A stretch of 64,000 nucleotides of DNA from Halobacillus sp. Marseille-P3879. GTDB taxonomy: Bacteria > Bacillota > Bacilli > Bacillales > Halobacillaceae. The translations under genes were made by a program, and so were the position numbers. The notes under the pieces were generated by a model. That model did not search any database. It worked only from the letters and a program-made list of their open reading frames with translations, and was not told the origin of the DNA. How positions within the stretch are numbered: the first letter of the stretch is position 1; every line of letters starts with the position of its first letter. The DNA is taken from assembly GCF_900240285.1 (NCBI RefSeq), contig NZ_OESS01000002.1, forward strand, positions 1,178,001 through 1,242,000. Direction: 5' to 3'. Positions 25,930 to 35,199 of the stretch are shown here, one piece after another.

Positions 25930-26862
25930 ATGCCACAAGTTGTACTAACCTTACCGAAATATAAACTAACTGAATTAAAAGAACACTACCGAACATCTTT
26001 GAAAAGCAGCATCCCTGCCCATGCTGCTTTTTCAGCTAAGACTTCTAATTGTACGATTACCGCTTATACTTCTGGAAAAGTACTCTTCCAGGGTCGGAAT
26101 CCTGAAGCAGAAGCTGATAAATGGGGGGACGGAACAAGCAGGGGAAAAAAGGAAAAAAGCCAGTCCCGACGTCAACATAGCTTCCATCCACCAGAAAGCT
26201 TATTCACAAGTTCTCATATCGGTTCTGACGAGGCTGGCACAGGTGATTTCTTTGGTCCGATAACAGTTGCTGCTGCCTACGTACAAGATCATCAAATCGG
26301 CCAGCTTAAAGCAATCGGGGTTAAGGACTCAAAGCACCTCTCAGACAATCAAATCACTCATATCGCAAAACAAATTGTCCAGATGAACATTCCTTACTCT
26401 TTAATGAGACTGAATAATACTAAATATAATGAGTGGCAGGAGAAAGGGTGGACACAGGGAAAAATGAAAACCCTTCTTCATCACCAGGCTATTGATAAGC
26501 TGTTGGCCAAAATTGAGCCGCACCGACCTGAAGGAATTCTAATTGATCAATTTTCGCAGCCTGAAGTATACCAAAAACATTTGAGGTCTGAGAAAAAGAG
26601 GCTTCAGGATAAGGTCTATTTTATGACGAAAGCTGAAAGCTACTCTTTATCAGTAGCTGTTGCATCGATCTTAGCAAGATCGAGCTTTGTTAAAGCCATG
26701 AAACAAATGGAATTGGATACCGGCCTCACTATACCAAAAGGAGCTTCACCCGCAGTCGACAGAGCTGCCGCAAAAGTTATTAAGCTATACGGGGAAGATA
26801 AACTGCGTGAAGTTGCTAAATTCCATTTTGCTAATCGAGAAAAAGCAAAAAAATTACTGTAA
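25930..26862 (+). CDS. rnhC: Ribonuclease HIII
   Basis: Removes RNA from RNA-DNA hybrids, notably R-loops at sites of head-on transcription. The 310-residue protein has the N-terminal TBP-like substrate-binding domain (about 1-75). The catalytic domain has GSDEAGTGDFFGP (about 97-109; catalytic Asp-Glu), the second acidic site in VKDSKHLSD (about 133) and LIDQF (about 205). Unlike RNase HII, the long N-terminal domain is present. AAAGGG precedes the ATG. It is divergent from zapA, as in B. subtilis. Confidence 0.95.
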   Translation: MPQVVLTLPKYKLTELKEHYRTSLKSSIPAHAAFSAKTSNCTITAYTSGKVLFQGRNPEAEADKWGDGTSRGKKEKSQSRRQHSFHPPESLFTSSHIGSDEAGTGDFFGPITVAAAYVQDHQIGQLKAIGVKDSKHLSDNQITHIAKQIVQMNIPYSLMRLNNTKYNEWQEKGWTQGKMKTLLHHQAIDKLLAKIEPHRPEGILIDQFSQPEVYQKHLRSEKKRLQDKVYFMTKAESYSLSVAVASILARSSFVKAMKQMELDTGLTIPKGASPAVDRAAAKVIKLYGEDKLREVAKFHFANREKAKKLL

Positions 26863-26868
26863 GTAAAT

Positions 26869-26898
26869 GAAGAAGCGGGCAGAAAGCCCGCTTCTTTT
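26869..26898. terminator. Bidirectional terminator between rnhC and pheT
   Basis: GAAGCGGGC pairs perfectly with GCCCGCTTC around a 5-base loop, followed by TTTT on the plus strand. The pheT stop lies at its edge, so it may serve both convergent genes. Confidence 0.9.
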
Positions 26899-29323
26899 AT
26901 CCTCTAAGTTCAGCATTATGCTTTTCTTTTACTTCTTTTAATATTTGTTCATGGGCCGCTTCAACCTCTTCATCCTTCAGTGTTCTTTGAGGATCAAGGT
27001 AAAGTAATCGGTAAGCAAGCGACTTCATTCCTTCTTCTAAATGTTGCCCTTGATACACGTCAAACACACTCACCTGTTTTACTAAAGGTGCACCCGCTTC
27101 ATAAATTGTTTTTTCAATTTCACCTGCAGGTATCTCTTCATTAACTACCAGTGCAATATCTCGATTGACGCTTGGGAATCGAGGAATCGTCTCAAAACCT
27201 TCTTCTTTTTGATACAAGTTCATTAGTTTTTCAACATTTAAATCAAATACATACGTATCCTTAATTCCCCATTCCTTCTGAAGTTTCGGGTGAACCTGCC
27301 CTGTGAAACCGATGATATTTTCCTCGGCAGTAATCACCGCTGTCCGGCCTGGGTGCATACCGTTGATTTTTGATTTCGAAAACTCCACTTTGATGTCCAG
27401 TAATTGCGCTAGTCCTTCTACGATCCCTTTAACAACAAAGAAATCTGCTTCCTTCTTCTCCTGCTGCCATGGATGAGAAATCCACTCTCCCGTAACAGCA
27501 CCAGCAGCTCTCAGCATTTCATGGGGCTGCCTGGTCACTTGCTCCTCATTACTTAGGAATACCGTCCCTAGTTCGTAATAGGCTATATTCTGCTGTTTAC
27601 GAGCCGCATTATAGGCAACGGATTGAAGCAGCTCTGGTAAGATACTTAACCTTAGATGACTGTGGTCTTCACTCATAGGCATTGCAAGCCTTACAGGATT
27701 TTCAGCCTGTTTTTCTACTTCCTTACTTACGAGCATGGAAGCTTGCTTTTTGCTGGTTAGGGAGTACGTAATCGTTTCATCCAGACCAGCTCCCTCAAAG
27801 TAAGCTTTCATACGACGTTTCAATGTTTGCTCTAGTGACAGACCGCCGGCTTGAGCTGTTCCACTTGGCAATGTAAAAGGGAGATTATCGTAGCCGTAAA
27901 TACGGGCCACTTCTTCTAACATATCCTCAAAGCGTTCTATATCTCCTCTTCTCGTTGGCGCAAATACCGTAAAGTCGTCTCCATCTTGTTCAAAATGAAA
28001 TTGTAATCGATCTAAGATTTTTTCAATTTCTTCATTTGAAATAGTAGTTCCCAGTCGATCATTAATTCTCTCAGTGTTCATCTCTACTTTCCGTTCTGAA
28101 CGGTCAAGCTGATCGAACTTAGAAACTCCTTCAAGCACAGTAGCTCCAGCATATTGCTGAAGGAGTTCGCAGGCACGTATACCCGCTCTTTCCACCCGGT
28201 TAGGGTCGACCCCTTTTTCAAACCGTGTACTGGCTTCACTGCGCAACCCATGATCCTTAGCACTCTGTCTTACAATAGCTTGATTGAAATAGGCGGCTTC
28301 CAGCAGAATCGTAGTCGTATCTTCCTGTACTTCAGATTCAGCACCACCCATTACTCCTGCAATCGCGTGAGCTGTTTCACCATTTGTGATCACTAAGTGT
28401 TCTGGACTGAGCGTTCGCTCCTGGTCATCTAATGTAACCATCTTTTCTCCTTTACGAGCCCGGCGGGTAACCACTTTAGAAGACCCGAAACGATCGAAAT
28501 CAAACGCATGCAAAGGCTGTCCATACTCTAATAAAACATAGTTGGTAATATCAACTACATTATTGATAGGACGTATTCCAGCAGCGGTCAAACGGTTCTG
28601 CAACCATAATGGCGACGTCCCTACTTTGACATCTTTTAATACAAACGCACCATAATAAGGATTCGCCTGGGGATCTTCTACTTCTACTTTTACTACTTCG
28701 TCAGCTTGTTCCTCAGCGGTTTTGACCGTTTCCTCAGCTAGCTGATAATCCCGTCCCAGTGCTGCAGCCACTTCATATGCTACTCCTGCCATACTTAGGC
28801 AGTCCGCACGATTGGGCGTTAGTCCAAGCTCAATTATGATATCATTTAAGTTCAACAGTGAGATTGCATCTTCTCCTGTCTGGGCCTCTTCAGGAAAAAC
28901 ATAAATCCCATCCTGATATTCTTTAGGTACCTCTTTCTCATCTACTCCCAGCTCCTGCAAAGAACAAATCATGCCGTTTGAAACTTCCCCACGAAGCTTC
29001 GTTTTTTTTATCTTAAAGTTGCCAGGTAAAACAGCCCCAGGAATAGCGACAGGCACTTTCTGTCCTTCCGCAATGTTTGGTGCTCCACACACAATCTGAA
29101 GCACCCCTTCCCCTACATCAACCTGGCACAAAGACAACTTGTCCGCATTAGGATGCTGCTCACAAGTTACAACATGTCCGACAATAACACCTGAGGCAGC
29201 CTCCGCGACAGGCTCTACGCTTTCTACTTCGATTCCTGTTTTTGTTATTATTTCTGCCAGTTCTTCCGGCTTATAGTCACTTACATCAATATAGTCATTC
29301 AGCCAATTTAATGAAACTAACAT
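26897..29323 (-). CDS. pheT: Phenylalanyl-tRNA synthetase beta subunit
   Basis: Large subunit of the (alpha-beta)2 synthetase that charges tRNA-Phe; it carries the editing and anticodon-binding functions. The 808-residue protein has an EMAP/tRNA-binding domain (about 40-155), the B3/B4 editing domain (about 210-390), B5 (about 405-475), the catalytic-like core (about 480-690) and a C-terminal ferredoxin-fold anticodon-binding domain (about 714-806). The length is normal. It lies 12 bases after pheS and shares its T-box control. Confidence 0.97.
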   Translation of the reverse strand: MLVSLNWLNDYIDVSDYKPEELAEIITKTGIEVESVEPVAEAASGVIVGHVVTCEQHPNADKLSLCQVDVGEGVLQIVCGAPNIAEGQKVPVAIPGAVLPGNFKIKKTKLRGEVSNGMICSLQELGVDEKEVPKEYQDGIYVFPEEAQTGEDAISLLNLNDIIIELGLTPNRADCLSMAGVAYEVAAALGRDYQLAEETVKTAEEQADEVVKVEVEDPQANPYYGAFVLKDVKVGTSPLWLQNRLTAAGIRPINNVVDITNYVLLEYGQPLHAFDFDRFGSSKVVTRRARKGEKMVTLDDQERTLSPEHLVITNGETAHAIAGVMGGAESEVQEDTTTILLEAAYFNQAIVRQSAKDHGLRSEASTRFEKGVDPNRVERAGIRACELLQQYAGATVLEGVSKFDQLDRSERKVEMNTERINDRLGTTISNEEIEKILDRLQFHFEQDGDDFTVFAPTRRGDIERFEDMLEEVARIYGYDNLPFTLPSGTAQAGGLSLEQTLKRRMKAYFEGAGLDETITYSLTSKKQASMLVSKEVEKQAENPVRLAMPMSEDHSHLRLSILPELLQSVAYNAARKQQNIAYYELGTVFLSNEEQVTRQPHEMLRAAGAVTGEWISHPWQQEKKEADFFVVKGIVEGLAQLLDIKVEFSKSKINGMHPGRTAVITAEENIIGFTGQVHPKLQKEWGIKDTYVFDLNVEKLMNLYQKEEGFETIPRFPSVNRDIALVVNEEIPAGEIEKTIYEAGAPLVKQVSVFDVYQGQHLEEGMKSLAYRLLYLDPQRTLKDEEVEAAHEQILKEVKEKHNAELRG

Positions 29324-29335
29324 CGTTATTCCTCC

Positions 29336-30370
29336 CTATGCCTTATGGTATTGCTTTAAGAATCGTTGGTCATTGATATAGAAATTACGAATGTCATCGA
29401 CACCATATTTCAGCATCGCAATTCTTTCAGGTCCCATTCCAAAAGCAAATCCAGAGTATTCTGTTGGATCATATCCTGCCATTTCCAACACATTCGGGTG
29501 AACCATACCAGCGCCTAGTATCTCTATCCAGCCAGTTCCTTTACAAACAGAACAGCCTGCCCCTCCACACATTTTACAAGAAATGTCCATCTCAACTGAC
29601 GGCTCTGTAAAAGGGAAGAAACTTGGTCGAAGTCGGATTTCACGCTCGGCTCCAAACATCTGCTTAGCAAATGTATTAAGTACACCTTTTAAGTCACTCA
29701 TTCGAACGTGCTTATCAACAAGAAGGCCTTCGATTTGGGTAAACTGGTGGGAGTGTGTTGCATCATCGGTATCACGTCGGTATACCTTTCCGGGGCATAT
29801 CATCTTGACAGGCTCGCTGCCATTCTTCACTCCCATTGTTCTCGCTTGCACCGGAGAGGTGTGTGTTCTTAATAACAGCTCCTCTGTGATATAGAAGGAA
29901 TCCTGCATATCACGAGCCGGATGACCTTTTGGAAGGTTTAAAGCTTCAAAATTGTAATAATCTGTTTCGACTTCAGGTCCTTCTTTAATTTCAAAGCCCA
30001 TTCCAATAAATAAGTCTTCTATTTCTTCCACTATACTCGTAAGCAGGTGAGGGCCGCCGACTTGAACAGGACGTCCAGGAAGAGTCACATCTACACTCTC
30101 AGCTTCAAGCTGCTTCTCCAAAGCTGTTTCTTCTAACCTTGACTGCTTTTCTTCAATCGCCTGGGCAATTTCTTCCCGCACATCATTAGCCAGCTGGCCG
30201 ATAACAGGACGTTCTTCTTTTGATAGCTTTCCCATCCCTCTTAAGACTTCTGTAATCGGGCCTTTCTTACCTAAGTACTTTACTCGAACATCTTTTAGAT
30301 CTTGAATTTCCTCAGCCTCGTTCACTTTATTTAACGCTTCAGTCTGTAATTCCTGCAAACGCTCCTTCAT
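29336..30370 (-). CDS. pheS: Phenylalanyl-tRNA synthetase alpha subunit
   Basis: Catalytic subunit of PheRS. The 344-residue protein has an N-terminal coiled coil that binds tRNA (about 1-85). The class II core has motif 2 ([20 protein letters not shown], about 198-217), [10 protein letters not shown] (about 257) and motif 3 [17 protein letters not shown] (about 308-324). The ATG at 30370 follows AAGGAGGAG. The frame is open 99 bases further upstream, but that part is the T-box terminator region, so it is not coding. Confidence 0.97.
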   Translation of the reverse strand: MKERLQELQTEALNKVNEAEEIQDLKDVRVKYLGKKGPITEVLRGMGKLSKEERPVIGQLANDVREEIAQAIEEKQSRLEETALEKQLEAESVDVTLPGRPVQVGGPHLLTSIVEEIEDLFIGMGFEIKEGPEVETDYYNFEALNLPKGHPARDMQDSFYITEELLLRTHTSPVQARTMGVKNGSEPVKMICPGKVYRRDTDDATHSHQFTQIEGLLVDKHVRMSDLKGVLNTFAKQMFGAEREIRLRPSFFPFTEPSVEMDISCKMCGGAGCSVCKGTGWIEILGAGMVHPNVLEMAGYDPTEYSGFAFGMGPERIAMLKYGVDDIRNFYINDQRFLKQYHKA

Positions 30371-30394
30371 AGTTAAGCTCCTCCTTAATAAAAC

Positions 30395-30650
30395 TAAAAA
30401 AAGCCCCATCCCAAAAAAGGGACGAGACTTAGTATAAATTGTTTCGCGGTACCACCCTTGTTGACACATTCGTGTCCACTTAGATCGTTAGATAACGGAC
30501 TTTTTATCCGGAACGTCAAATGACGCCAGCTCCAGAGTGAAATTTCAATTACCGCCACGTTAAAATGCTTTCAGTCATAGGCATTTCTCCCTAAAAACGC
30601 TGATGCAGCCATTTACTTTGCTCTTTCCTAGCTTTTTCTACTATATAACT
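30395..30650 (-). promoter_or_regulatory. T-box riboswitch leader of pheST (Phe)
   Basis: The leader holds the conserved T-box AAGGGTGGTACCGCG (30461-30446). It also has a stem I region with a TTC (Phe) specifier before ACTCTGG (about 30535-30545), and a terminator GTCCC..GGGAT-GGGGC with a long T-run (about 30395-30425). Uncharged tRNA-Phe should favour the antiterminator and switch on pheST. The ends are estimates. Confidence 0.92.
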
Positions 30651-30657
30651 GTTGATT

Positions 30658-30686
30658 ATTATAGAGAAAGTCCCATCAGAATGCAA
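30658..30686 (-). promoter_or_regulatory. Sigma-A promoter of pheST
   Basis: TTGCAT (30686-30681), 17-bp spacer, TATAAT (30663-30658), starting 2 bases after the ysgA stop and leading into the T-box. Confidence 0.8.
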
Positions 30687-30688
30687 GT

Positions 30689-31423
30689 CTAACCTTTAAG
30701 ATGATACATTAATATTGCTGCTGCTATGGCTACATTAAGTGATTCTGCATTTCCATAAATCGGAATGCTGATTTTATGACTCGCCATATCAAGTACTTCA
30801 GAACGGATGCCCTGACCTTCATTACCCACAATTAATGCGGACGTCTCAGCTGGATCATGCTGCTTATAAGGCAGTGAGTTTTCCAGAGCAGCGGCATAAA
30901 CGGTAATGCCGTTGTCCTTTAAATGAGGTATAACTTTCTCCAGGTCCTCCTGGATGACAGGCAGATGAAAGATCGATCCCTGGGTAGCACGGAGAACCTT
31001 TTCATTGAAAATATCTACAGACCCTTTCCCAACAATTACCTGATTGAAGCCAGCCGCATCAGCGGTTCGAATTAATGTTCCTAGATTGCCCGGATCCTGG
31101 ACCGAATCAATGAGCAGCGTATGAGTTAGAGGCTTATACGTAAATTCTTTAAATTTTACTACAGCCGCTATGCCTTGCGGGGTCTCTGTTTCAGCAATTT
31201 CTTTAAAAACCTTGGTACTGACGCTTGTAACCGGGATATCCCTATCAAGTGAAAAATCAACGTCTTCACGTATAATTAGTTCCTCGACGTTCCAATCACT
31301 CTTGAATGCTTCTTCTACCAAATGATTTCCTTCTACAATAAATAACCCATTTCTATCACGATACTTTCTTTTTTGCAGCTTTTTCCATTCTTTAACTTTG
31401 TTGTTGGTTAACGATGTTATCAT
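30689..31423 (-). CDS. ysgA: TrmH/SpoU-family RNA 2'-O-methyltransferase
   Basis: A 244-residue SPOUT methyltransferase with an N-terminal substrate-binding domain (about 1-95, including FIVEGNHLVEEA) and a C-terminal knotted domain. Motif 1 is VQDPGNLGTLIRTADAAGF (about 110-128), motif 2 is ALIVGNEGQGI (about 191) and motif 3 is IPIYGNAESLNVAIAAAI (about 215-232). The family methylates ribose in rRNA or tRNA with SAM; the exact nucleotide is not readable from the sequence. The ATG at 31423 follows GAGG at 6 bases. Its position next to pheS and sspI matches B. subtilis ysgA. Confidence 0.9.
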   Translation of the reverse strand: MITSLTNNKVKEWKKLQKRKYRDRNGLFIVEGNHLVEEAFKSDWNVEELIIREDVDFSLDRDIPVTSVSTKVFKEIAETETPQGIAAVVKFKEFTYKPLTHTLLIDSVQDPGNLGTLIRTADAAGFNQVIVGKGSVDIFNEKVLRATQGSIFHLPVIQEDLEKVIPHLKDNGITVYAAALENSLPYKQHDPAETSALIVGNEGQGIRSEVLDMASHKISIPIYGNAESLNVAIAAAILMYHLKG

Positions 31424-31460
31424 AAGAGCCCTCGTTTTCATTTGAATTCAATCTTATCAT

Positions 31461-31489
31461 ACATAGACCGAGTTCTTTTGGTCAAACTA
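31461..31489 (+). promoter_or_regulatory. Candidate sigma-G promoter of sspI
   Basis: ACATA (31461-31465), 17-bp spacer, CAAACTA (31483-31489) each differ by one base from the forespore consensus GCATA / CATACTA. It lies 28 bases before sspI, a gene expected to be forespore-specific. Confidence 0.55.
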
Positions 31490-31517
31490 TACGTAAACAC
31501 AGATGGAGGTAAAATCG

Positions 31518-31727
31518 ATGGACTTAAATCTAAGACAAGCTATTCTTTCTAACGTTACCGGCCACAATGCTGATCAATTGGAAGCCACTATTGACGATGC
31601 TATGCAAAAAGGAGAAGAGAAAATGCTTCCCGGATTAGGCGTATTTTTTGAAATGTTGTGGAAAGAGTCAGGCGAACAGGACCGCCAGGAAATGCTCCAA
31701 ACGCTGGAGAAAAGTTTAGCTGAATAA
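31518..31727 (+). CDS. sspI: Small acid-soluble spore protein I
   Basis: Minor spore protein made in the developing forespore. The 69-residue product matches the SspI family, with LNLRQAIL at the N terminus, the central [17 protein letters not shown] segment (about 31-47) and an acidic C-terminal helix. The ATG at 31518 follows GGAGG at 8 bases; an in-frame ATG 15 bases upstream overlaps the site. It is unrelated to alpha/beta-type SASP. A strong terminator follows. Confidence 0.95.
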   Translation: MDLNLRQAILSNVTGHNADQLEATIDDAMQKGEEKMLPGLGVFFEMLWKESGEQDRQEMLQTLEKSLAE

Positions 31728-31760
31728 TAATCAAAAACATCCCTCTAATAAAGTGGATGC

Positions 31761-31800
31761 AGCTTGTAGAGAAGCCCCTTATTTCTCTACAAGCTTTTTT
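31761..31800 (+). terminator. Terminator of sspI
   Basis: AGCTTGTAGAGAA pairs perfectly with TTCTCTACAAGCT around a 9-base loop, followed by TTTTT on the plus strand. Confidence 0.93.
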
Positions 31801-31884
31801 GTATCATCGTTCGAGCGAAATACCAACCGCTTTCCACCTCCGAACATCCGGACCTTCTCGGAAAACCCCAATTTTTTCGAAAGG

Positions 31885-31924
31885 AAAAAAGCCGCATTCC
31901 GCAAGATAGGACGGAAAGCGGCTT
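31885..31924 (-). terminator. Terminator after the M42 peptidase gene
   Basis: AAGCCGC pairs with GCGGCTT, with inner TTCCG/CGGAA pairing, followed by TTTTTT on the minus strand. The stretch 31801-31884 between the two terminators shows no other feature. Confidence 0.85.
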
Positions 31925-31989
31925 GATTCTTAACTGTGGATTACCTGCCACTATATCTCAAAAAGCAGGTAAAAACTCTAAACGTCTTC

Positions 31990-33075
31990 TTAATCAAAAG
32001 TGATTTCTTTTACTTTTTTATCATCTAATCCTTTTATCACTTCCACAATTAAGCGGACTGCATTTTCAAAGTCATCACGATGTAGCATCGCTGCATGGGA
32101 ATGAATATAACGTGTAGCTATAGTAATAGAAAGAGCTGGAACCCCATTATGACTTAAGTGGATGGCGCCTGAGTCTGTTCCACCGCCGGCAAGAGAGTCA
32201 AATTGATAAGGAATCTCTTTAGCATCTGCTGTATCGGTAACAAAATCCCGAAGGCCCTTATGGGAAACCATAGAAGCATCATATAAAATAATCTGAGGTC
32301 CTTCTCCCATTTTACTCGAAGCATCCCGATCCGATACACCCGGTGTATCTCCAGCAATCCCCACATCTACGCCAAATGCAATATCAGGATTAATTAAATT
32401 TGCGGAAGTCCGCGCCCCGCGTAATCCTACTTCTTCTTGAACCGTACCTACTCCATAAACAATATTCGGATGTTTTTCTCCTTTGAGGTGTTTAAGAACT
32501 TCAATCGCAATAGCACACCCAATACGGTTATCCCAAGCTTTGGCTAACAGCATCTTTTCATTCTTCATCTGGGTAAACTCAAAATAAGGAACAATTGAGT
32601 CTCCTGGTTTGACACCGAATTCCTTCGCTTCTTCCCTGCTGGATGCACCAATATCAATAAACATATCTTTAATTTCTACAGGTTTCTTTCGTTGATCAGC
32701 TGGTAGAATATGCGGAGGTTTTGAGCCAATAATTCCTGTTAAATCCCCGTTTCGAGTCATGATCGTAACGCGCTGAGCTAACATGACCTGACTCCACCAG
32801 CCGCCAACAGGTTGAAAATATATGTACCCATTGTCATCGATTCGGGTAACCATGAACCCAACTTCATCAAGATGGCCAGCTACCATAACGCGTGGACCTT
32901 TTTTGTTACCTGTTTTTTTAGCTACAAGACTTCCCAGATTATCTGTGTACACTTCATCTGCAAAAGGGGATATAAAACGTGACATCACTTCTCTTGCTTC
33001 ACGCTCATTACCTGGTATACCTTTTGCATCTGTAAGTTCTTTCAACATTTGCAGTGTTTCATCATTTTTTGCCAT
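31990..33075 (-). CDS. ysdC: M42-family metallo-aminopeptidase YsdC
   Basis: A 361-residue co-catalytic zinc peptidase (glutamyl aminopeptidase/endoglucanase M family). Metal-site segments in order are [11 protein letters not shown] (about 66-76), [15 protein letters not shown] (about 182-196; bridging Asp), [12 protein letters not shown] (about 213-224; catalytic Glu pair), FGVDVG (about 236) and [16 protein letters not shown] near the end. It should trim N-terminal residues from peptides in the cytosol. The ATG at 33075 gives the same length as B. subtilis YsdC; AGGAGG lies 11 bases upstream, a little far. Confidence 0.93.
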   Translation of the reverse strand: MAKNDETLQMLKELTDAKGIPGNEREAREVMSRFISPFADEVYTDNLGSLVAKKTGNKKGPRVMVAGHLDEVGFMVTRIDDNGYIYFQPVGGWWSQVMLAQRVTIMTRNGDLTGIIGSKPPHILPADQRKKPVEIKDMFIDIGASSREEAKEFGVKPGDSIVPYFEFTQMKNEKMLLAKAWDNRIGCAIAIEVLKHLKGEKHPNIVYGVGTVQEEVGLRGARTSANLINPDIAFGVDVGIAGDTPGVSDRDASSKMGEGPQIILYDASMVSHKGLRDFVTDTADAKEIPYQFDSLAGGGTDSGAIHLSHNGVPALSITIATRYIHSHAAMLHRDDFENAVRLIVEVIKGLDDKKVKEITFD

Positions 33076-33150
33076 GTGGATCATTGCCTCCTTTTCTCTA
33101 TACTTTATTATATATCTTAAAGAGAAAATAAACAAAAATTATCCAATTCT

Positions 33151-33633
33151 TTAATACCCTTGGTTCTGCCTTTGAAAGTTAACTTGATTTTTCTCTTTAT
33201 AGGCATGCTGTAATTCTAATTCTGTTATACCGAGCGCCTGCCCCAGAGTGAGATAGGCTTCAAACATTTGCTGATAAGAATCCCTGTCCTGTGTATGTTT
33301 AAATTGTTCTATGGAAGTAAATACATTCAAAAAAGCATTTGTTTTACTTGAATGATCAGCCAGAGGAACAGACTGATAGCGTAAATCCAAATCAAGGCCT
33401 AAGGATAAAATAAAATGAAGACCATCCACATATTCCTCCAACACGATATCTTTATCACTGGATGGTTTGGTACTCCAGAATTTGAAGCAGCGGGTTTCAT
33501 TAGCAAGCTCTCCTACTTCCACATATAACGCTAACAGCTTATCATCAATGACGTCTGCATGTTCCAGGTTCTGTGTTTTAATAATATGTTCGTCTAACTT
33601 TGCCTGATCTTCATAAAAAGAATTCCAATTCAT
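33151..33633 (-). CDS. Dimeric all-alpha dUTPase
   Basis: A 160-residue member of the dUTPase type 2 / MazG-like all-alpha NTP pyrophosphatase superfamily. It hydrolyses dUTP (and usually dUDP) to dUMP, keeping uracil out of DNA. The metal-binding helices are visible as EVGELANETRCFKFW (about 40-54) and EEYVDGLHFILSLG (about 67-80). The ATG at 33633 follows TAGGAG; the open frame extends 39 bases upstream without a site. This family is often phage-linked, but here it sits between conserved genes with nothing else phage-like nearby. Confidence 0.88.
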   Translation of the reverse strand: MNWNSFYEDQAKLDEHIIKTQNLEHADVIDDKLLALYVEVGELANETRCFKFWSTKPSSDKDIVLEEYVDGLHFILSLGLDLDLRYQSVPLADHSSKTNAFLNVFTSIEQFKHTQDRDSYQQMFEAYLTLGQALGITELELQHAYKEKNQVNFQRQNQGY

Positions 33634-33739
33634 TCGTAACACTCCTATTTTTCTTTCTATTAAATGTATCATTTTTTGAAACTAAAAAGCATCCAAAACG
33701 TAGAAGAAGTTATAACCATTAAATAGGGAGACGATCCTA

Positions 33740-34156
33740 ATGATAATGATCATCTTATTCCGCATTCTCCTGCTGACCGCCTTTGTGATAATTTTATATA
33801 CAGCTTATAAATTTTACACTAATCCCCGTCGGAAATTGGATCTGGCTCATGAAAACAAGGAATTTTATTTTTTGGATGACCAGGAAAACACTAAGCATAA
33901 CTTTTTAATTACTTATAGAGGAATGATGTTTGAAGGCGAAAAATATTTAGGAGCTACGGAGCATGCTTTTGAGGTCCTGACAATATACGTCTCTACAAAA
34001 GAACCAGAAAAATTAAAAGGGTTGGAGAGAAATGACCTCTATTTTCTTGAAGAACAAATTCTGCGCAGCTATCCGTATGCAAAGATTGAGTGGAAATATC
34101 CAATAAACCGGTTAAATATTAAACCGGTAACTGAGGAAAAAGAAAAAGACCACTAG
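33740..34156 (+). CDS. ysdB: YsdB, sigma-W pathway membrane protein
   Basis: A 138-residue protein with one N-terminal membrane helix (about 3-23) and a cytoplasmic domain with conserved NPRRKLDLAHENKEFYFLDD (about 28-47). The B. subtilis homologue is described as needed for sigma-W activity by affecting anti-sigma factor RsiW degradation. GGGAG precedes the ATG at 9 bases. It is on the plus strand and convergent with the TVP38 gene, whose stop is 12 bases away. Confidence 0.88.
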   Translation: MIMIILFRILLLTAFVIILYTAYKFYTNPRRKLDLAHENKEFYFLDDQENTKHNFLITYRGMMFEGEKYLGATEHAFEVLTIYVSTKEPEKLKGLERNDLYFLEEQILRSYPYAKIEWKYPINRLNIKPVTEEKEKDH

Positions 34157-34167
34157 TTACCAGCGGT

Positions 34168-34731
34168 CTAACTCGCGTGGAAAAATTCTTTCCATACAAA
34201 CACTTCAGACTTGCTTCTTATCATAAAACATAATAATAGCAGGAGACTTACAAAAGCAGCAAATACAGGCAGGGAAAATAAACTGATCCACTGGCCCATA
34301 GAGGTGTAAACGACTGCCAAAGGAATGTTGGCAAAAAAAGATGATTTTGCATAGTCTTTAAAGTCTGCGCTGATCTCGATCAAACAATAAGAAAGCAGGT
34401 GAAAATGAATAAAGGGAATAAGACGTAATACCGCTACCTGCCTGACGGTAAGCTTTGTTCTTCTTGAGTGCCCAAACATGCTTTGCAGCTTCCTAAACCC
34501 TGATGGTACCAGCCTGATCATACGGTAAAACAATAAACTTGAAAGCAGCGTACCAATGACTGAATATGCAGTTCCTGCCACTGGACCAAAAAGCACGCCT
34601 CCAGTAATACATACAAGCATCACCGGTAAAAATAAAAAGGGCCGCAGTAAGTGGATGATAATGAAGAGAAGGGGTGCCAAAATACCTTGATGCTCAATCC
34701 AGCTAAGCAGTGCAGATGATGCTTCACTCAT
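34168..34731 (-). CDS. TVP38/TMEM64 (DedA-like) membrane protein
   Basis: A 187-residue membrane protein of the VTT/DedA superfamily with about five helices. The re-entrant motif is PVMLVCITGGVLFGPVAGT (about 36-54). The family is proposed to move lipids or carry out proton-linked transport. AGGAGG precedes the ATG at 10 bases. B. subtilis has a similar gene, ytxB, between dnaI and ytxC; that slot is empty here (39810-39922), so this may be the relocated counterpart, but paralogy cannot be excluded. Confidence 0.85.
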   Translation of the reverse strand: MSEASSALLSWIEHQGILAPLLFIIIHLLRPFLFLPVMLVCITGGVLFGPVAGTAYSVIGTLLSSLLFYRMIRLVPSGFRKLQSMFGHSRRTKLTVRQVAVLRLIPFIHFHLLSYCLIEISADFKDYAKSSFFANIPLAVVYTSMGQWISLFSLPVFAAFVSLLLLLCFMIRSKSEVFVWKEFFHAS

Positions 34732-34775
34732 GAAGTTTGCACCTCCTACCTACAGCCTATGACAGACACTGGCAA

Positions 34776-35048
34776 TTAGAACAACACATACCATATAAGG
34801 ACTCCCGCCTGAACGATCATAATGGCTGGCATGCCTGTCTTAAAGATTGAATGCTTAGTTTTATGCCTAAAAACCTCCATGCCCGCAAACCCTCCTGCAG
34901 CGCCCCCCGCCCAGGCCAGCAGCCAGATAGTTTTTTCACTCACTCTTCGAAGGCGCTTTACAGCCTGCCGCTTATCGACGCCCATAATAATAAATAAAGT
35001 TATATTTATGACTAGTAAGTACACTCCAATTAGTAAAAAACCGTTCAT
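34776..35048 (-). CDS. ysdA: YsdA, DUF1294 membrane protein
   Basis: A 90-residue protein of the DUF1294 family with about three helices, the GVDKRQAVKRLRRVSE loop (about 23-38) and the LLAWAGGAAGG (about 43-53) and RHKTKHSIF (about 61-69) signatures. Function is unknown. It follows the rplT terminator and lies upstream of the TVP38 gene on the same strand. Its position next to rplT matches B. subtilis. Confidence 0.88.
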   Translation of the reverse strand: MNGFLLIGVYLLVINITLFIIMGVDKRQAVKRLRRVSEKTIWLLAWAGGAAGGFAGMEVFRHKTKHSIFKTGMPAIMIVQAGVLIWYVLF

Positions 35049-35070
35049 TTCCTTAACCCCATTCCATATA

Positions 35071-35104
35071 AAAAAGTCATTTCCTGACGAGCGGAAATGA
35101 CTTT
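35071..35104 (-). terminator. Terminator after rplT
   Basis: AAGTCATTTCC pairs perfectly with GGAAATGACTT around an 8-base loop, followed by TTTT on the minus strand. Confidence 0.9.
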
Positions 35105-35135
35105 TGCTATCCGCCTAAATAACCCCTCTCATCTC

Positions 35136-35173
35136 AAAAGCCTTCTTTCAAATTGTTTGAAAGATCGCTTTTC
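35136..35173 (-). terminator. First hairpin after rplT, possible second terminator
   Basis: AAAAGC/GCTTTT encloses CTTTCAAA/TTTGAAAG. There is no T-run after it, so it may be an mRNA-stabilising or processing hairpin rather than a terminator. Confidence 0.4.
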
Positions 35174-35199
35174 AATGAGGTGTTACTAAAGGCGTATTC

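Noticed and set aside
30371-30469. 33-codon N-terminal extension of pheS
   Set aside because: It translates the T-box terminator and conserved T-box sequence, and the ribosome binding site is at the internal ATG at 30370.
33151-33633. dUTPase as evidence of a prophage
   Set aside because: The family occurs in phages, but neighbours on both sides are conserved chromosomal genes and no integrase, att repeats or other phage genes are present.
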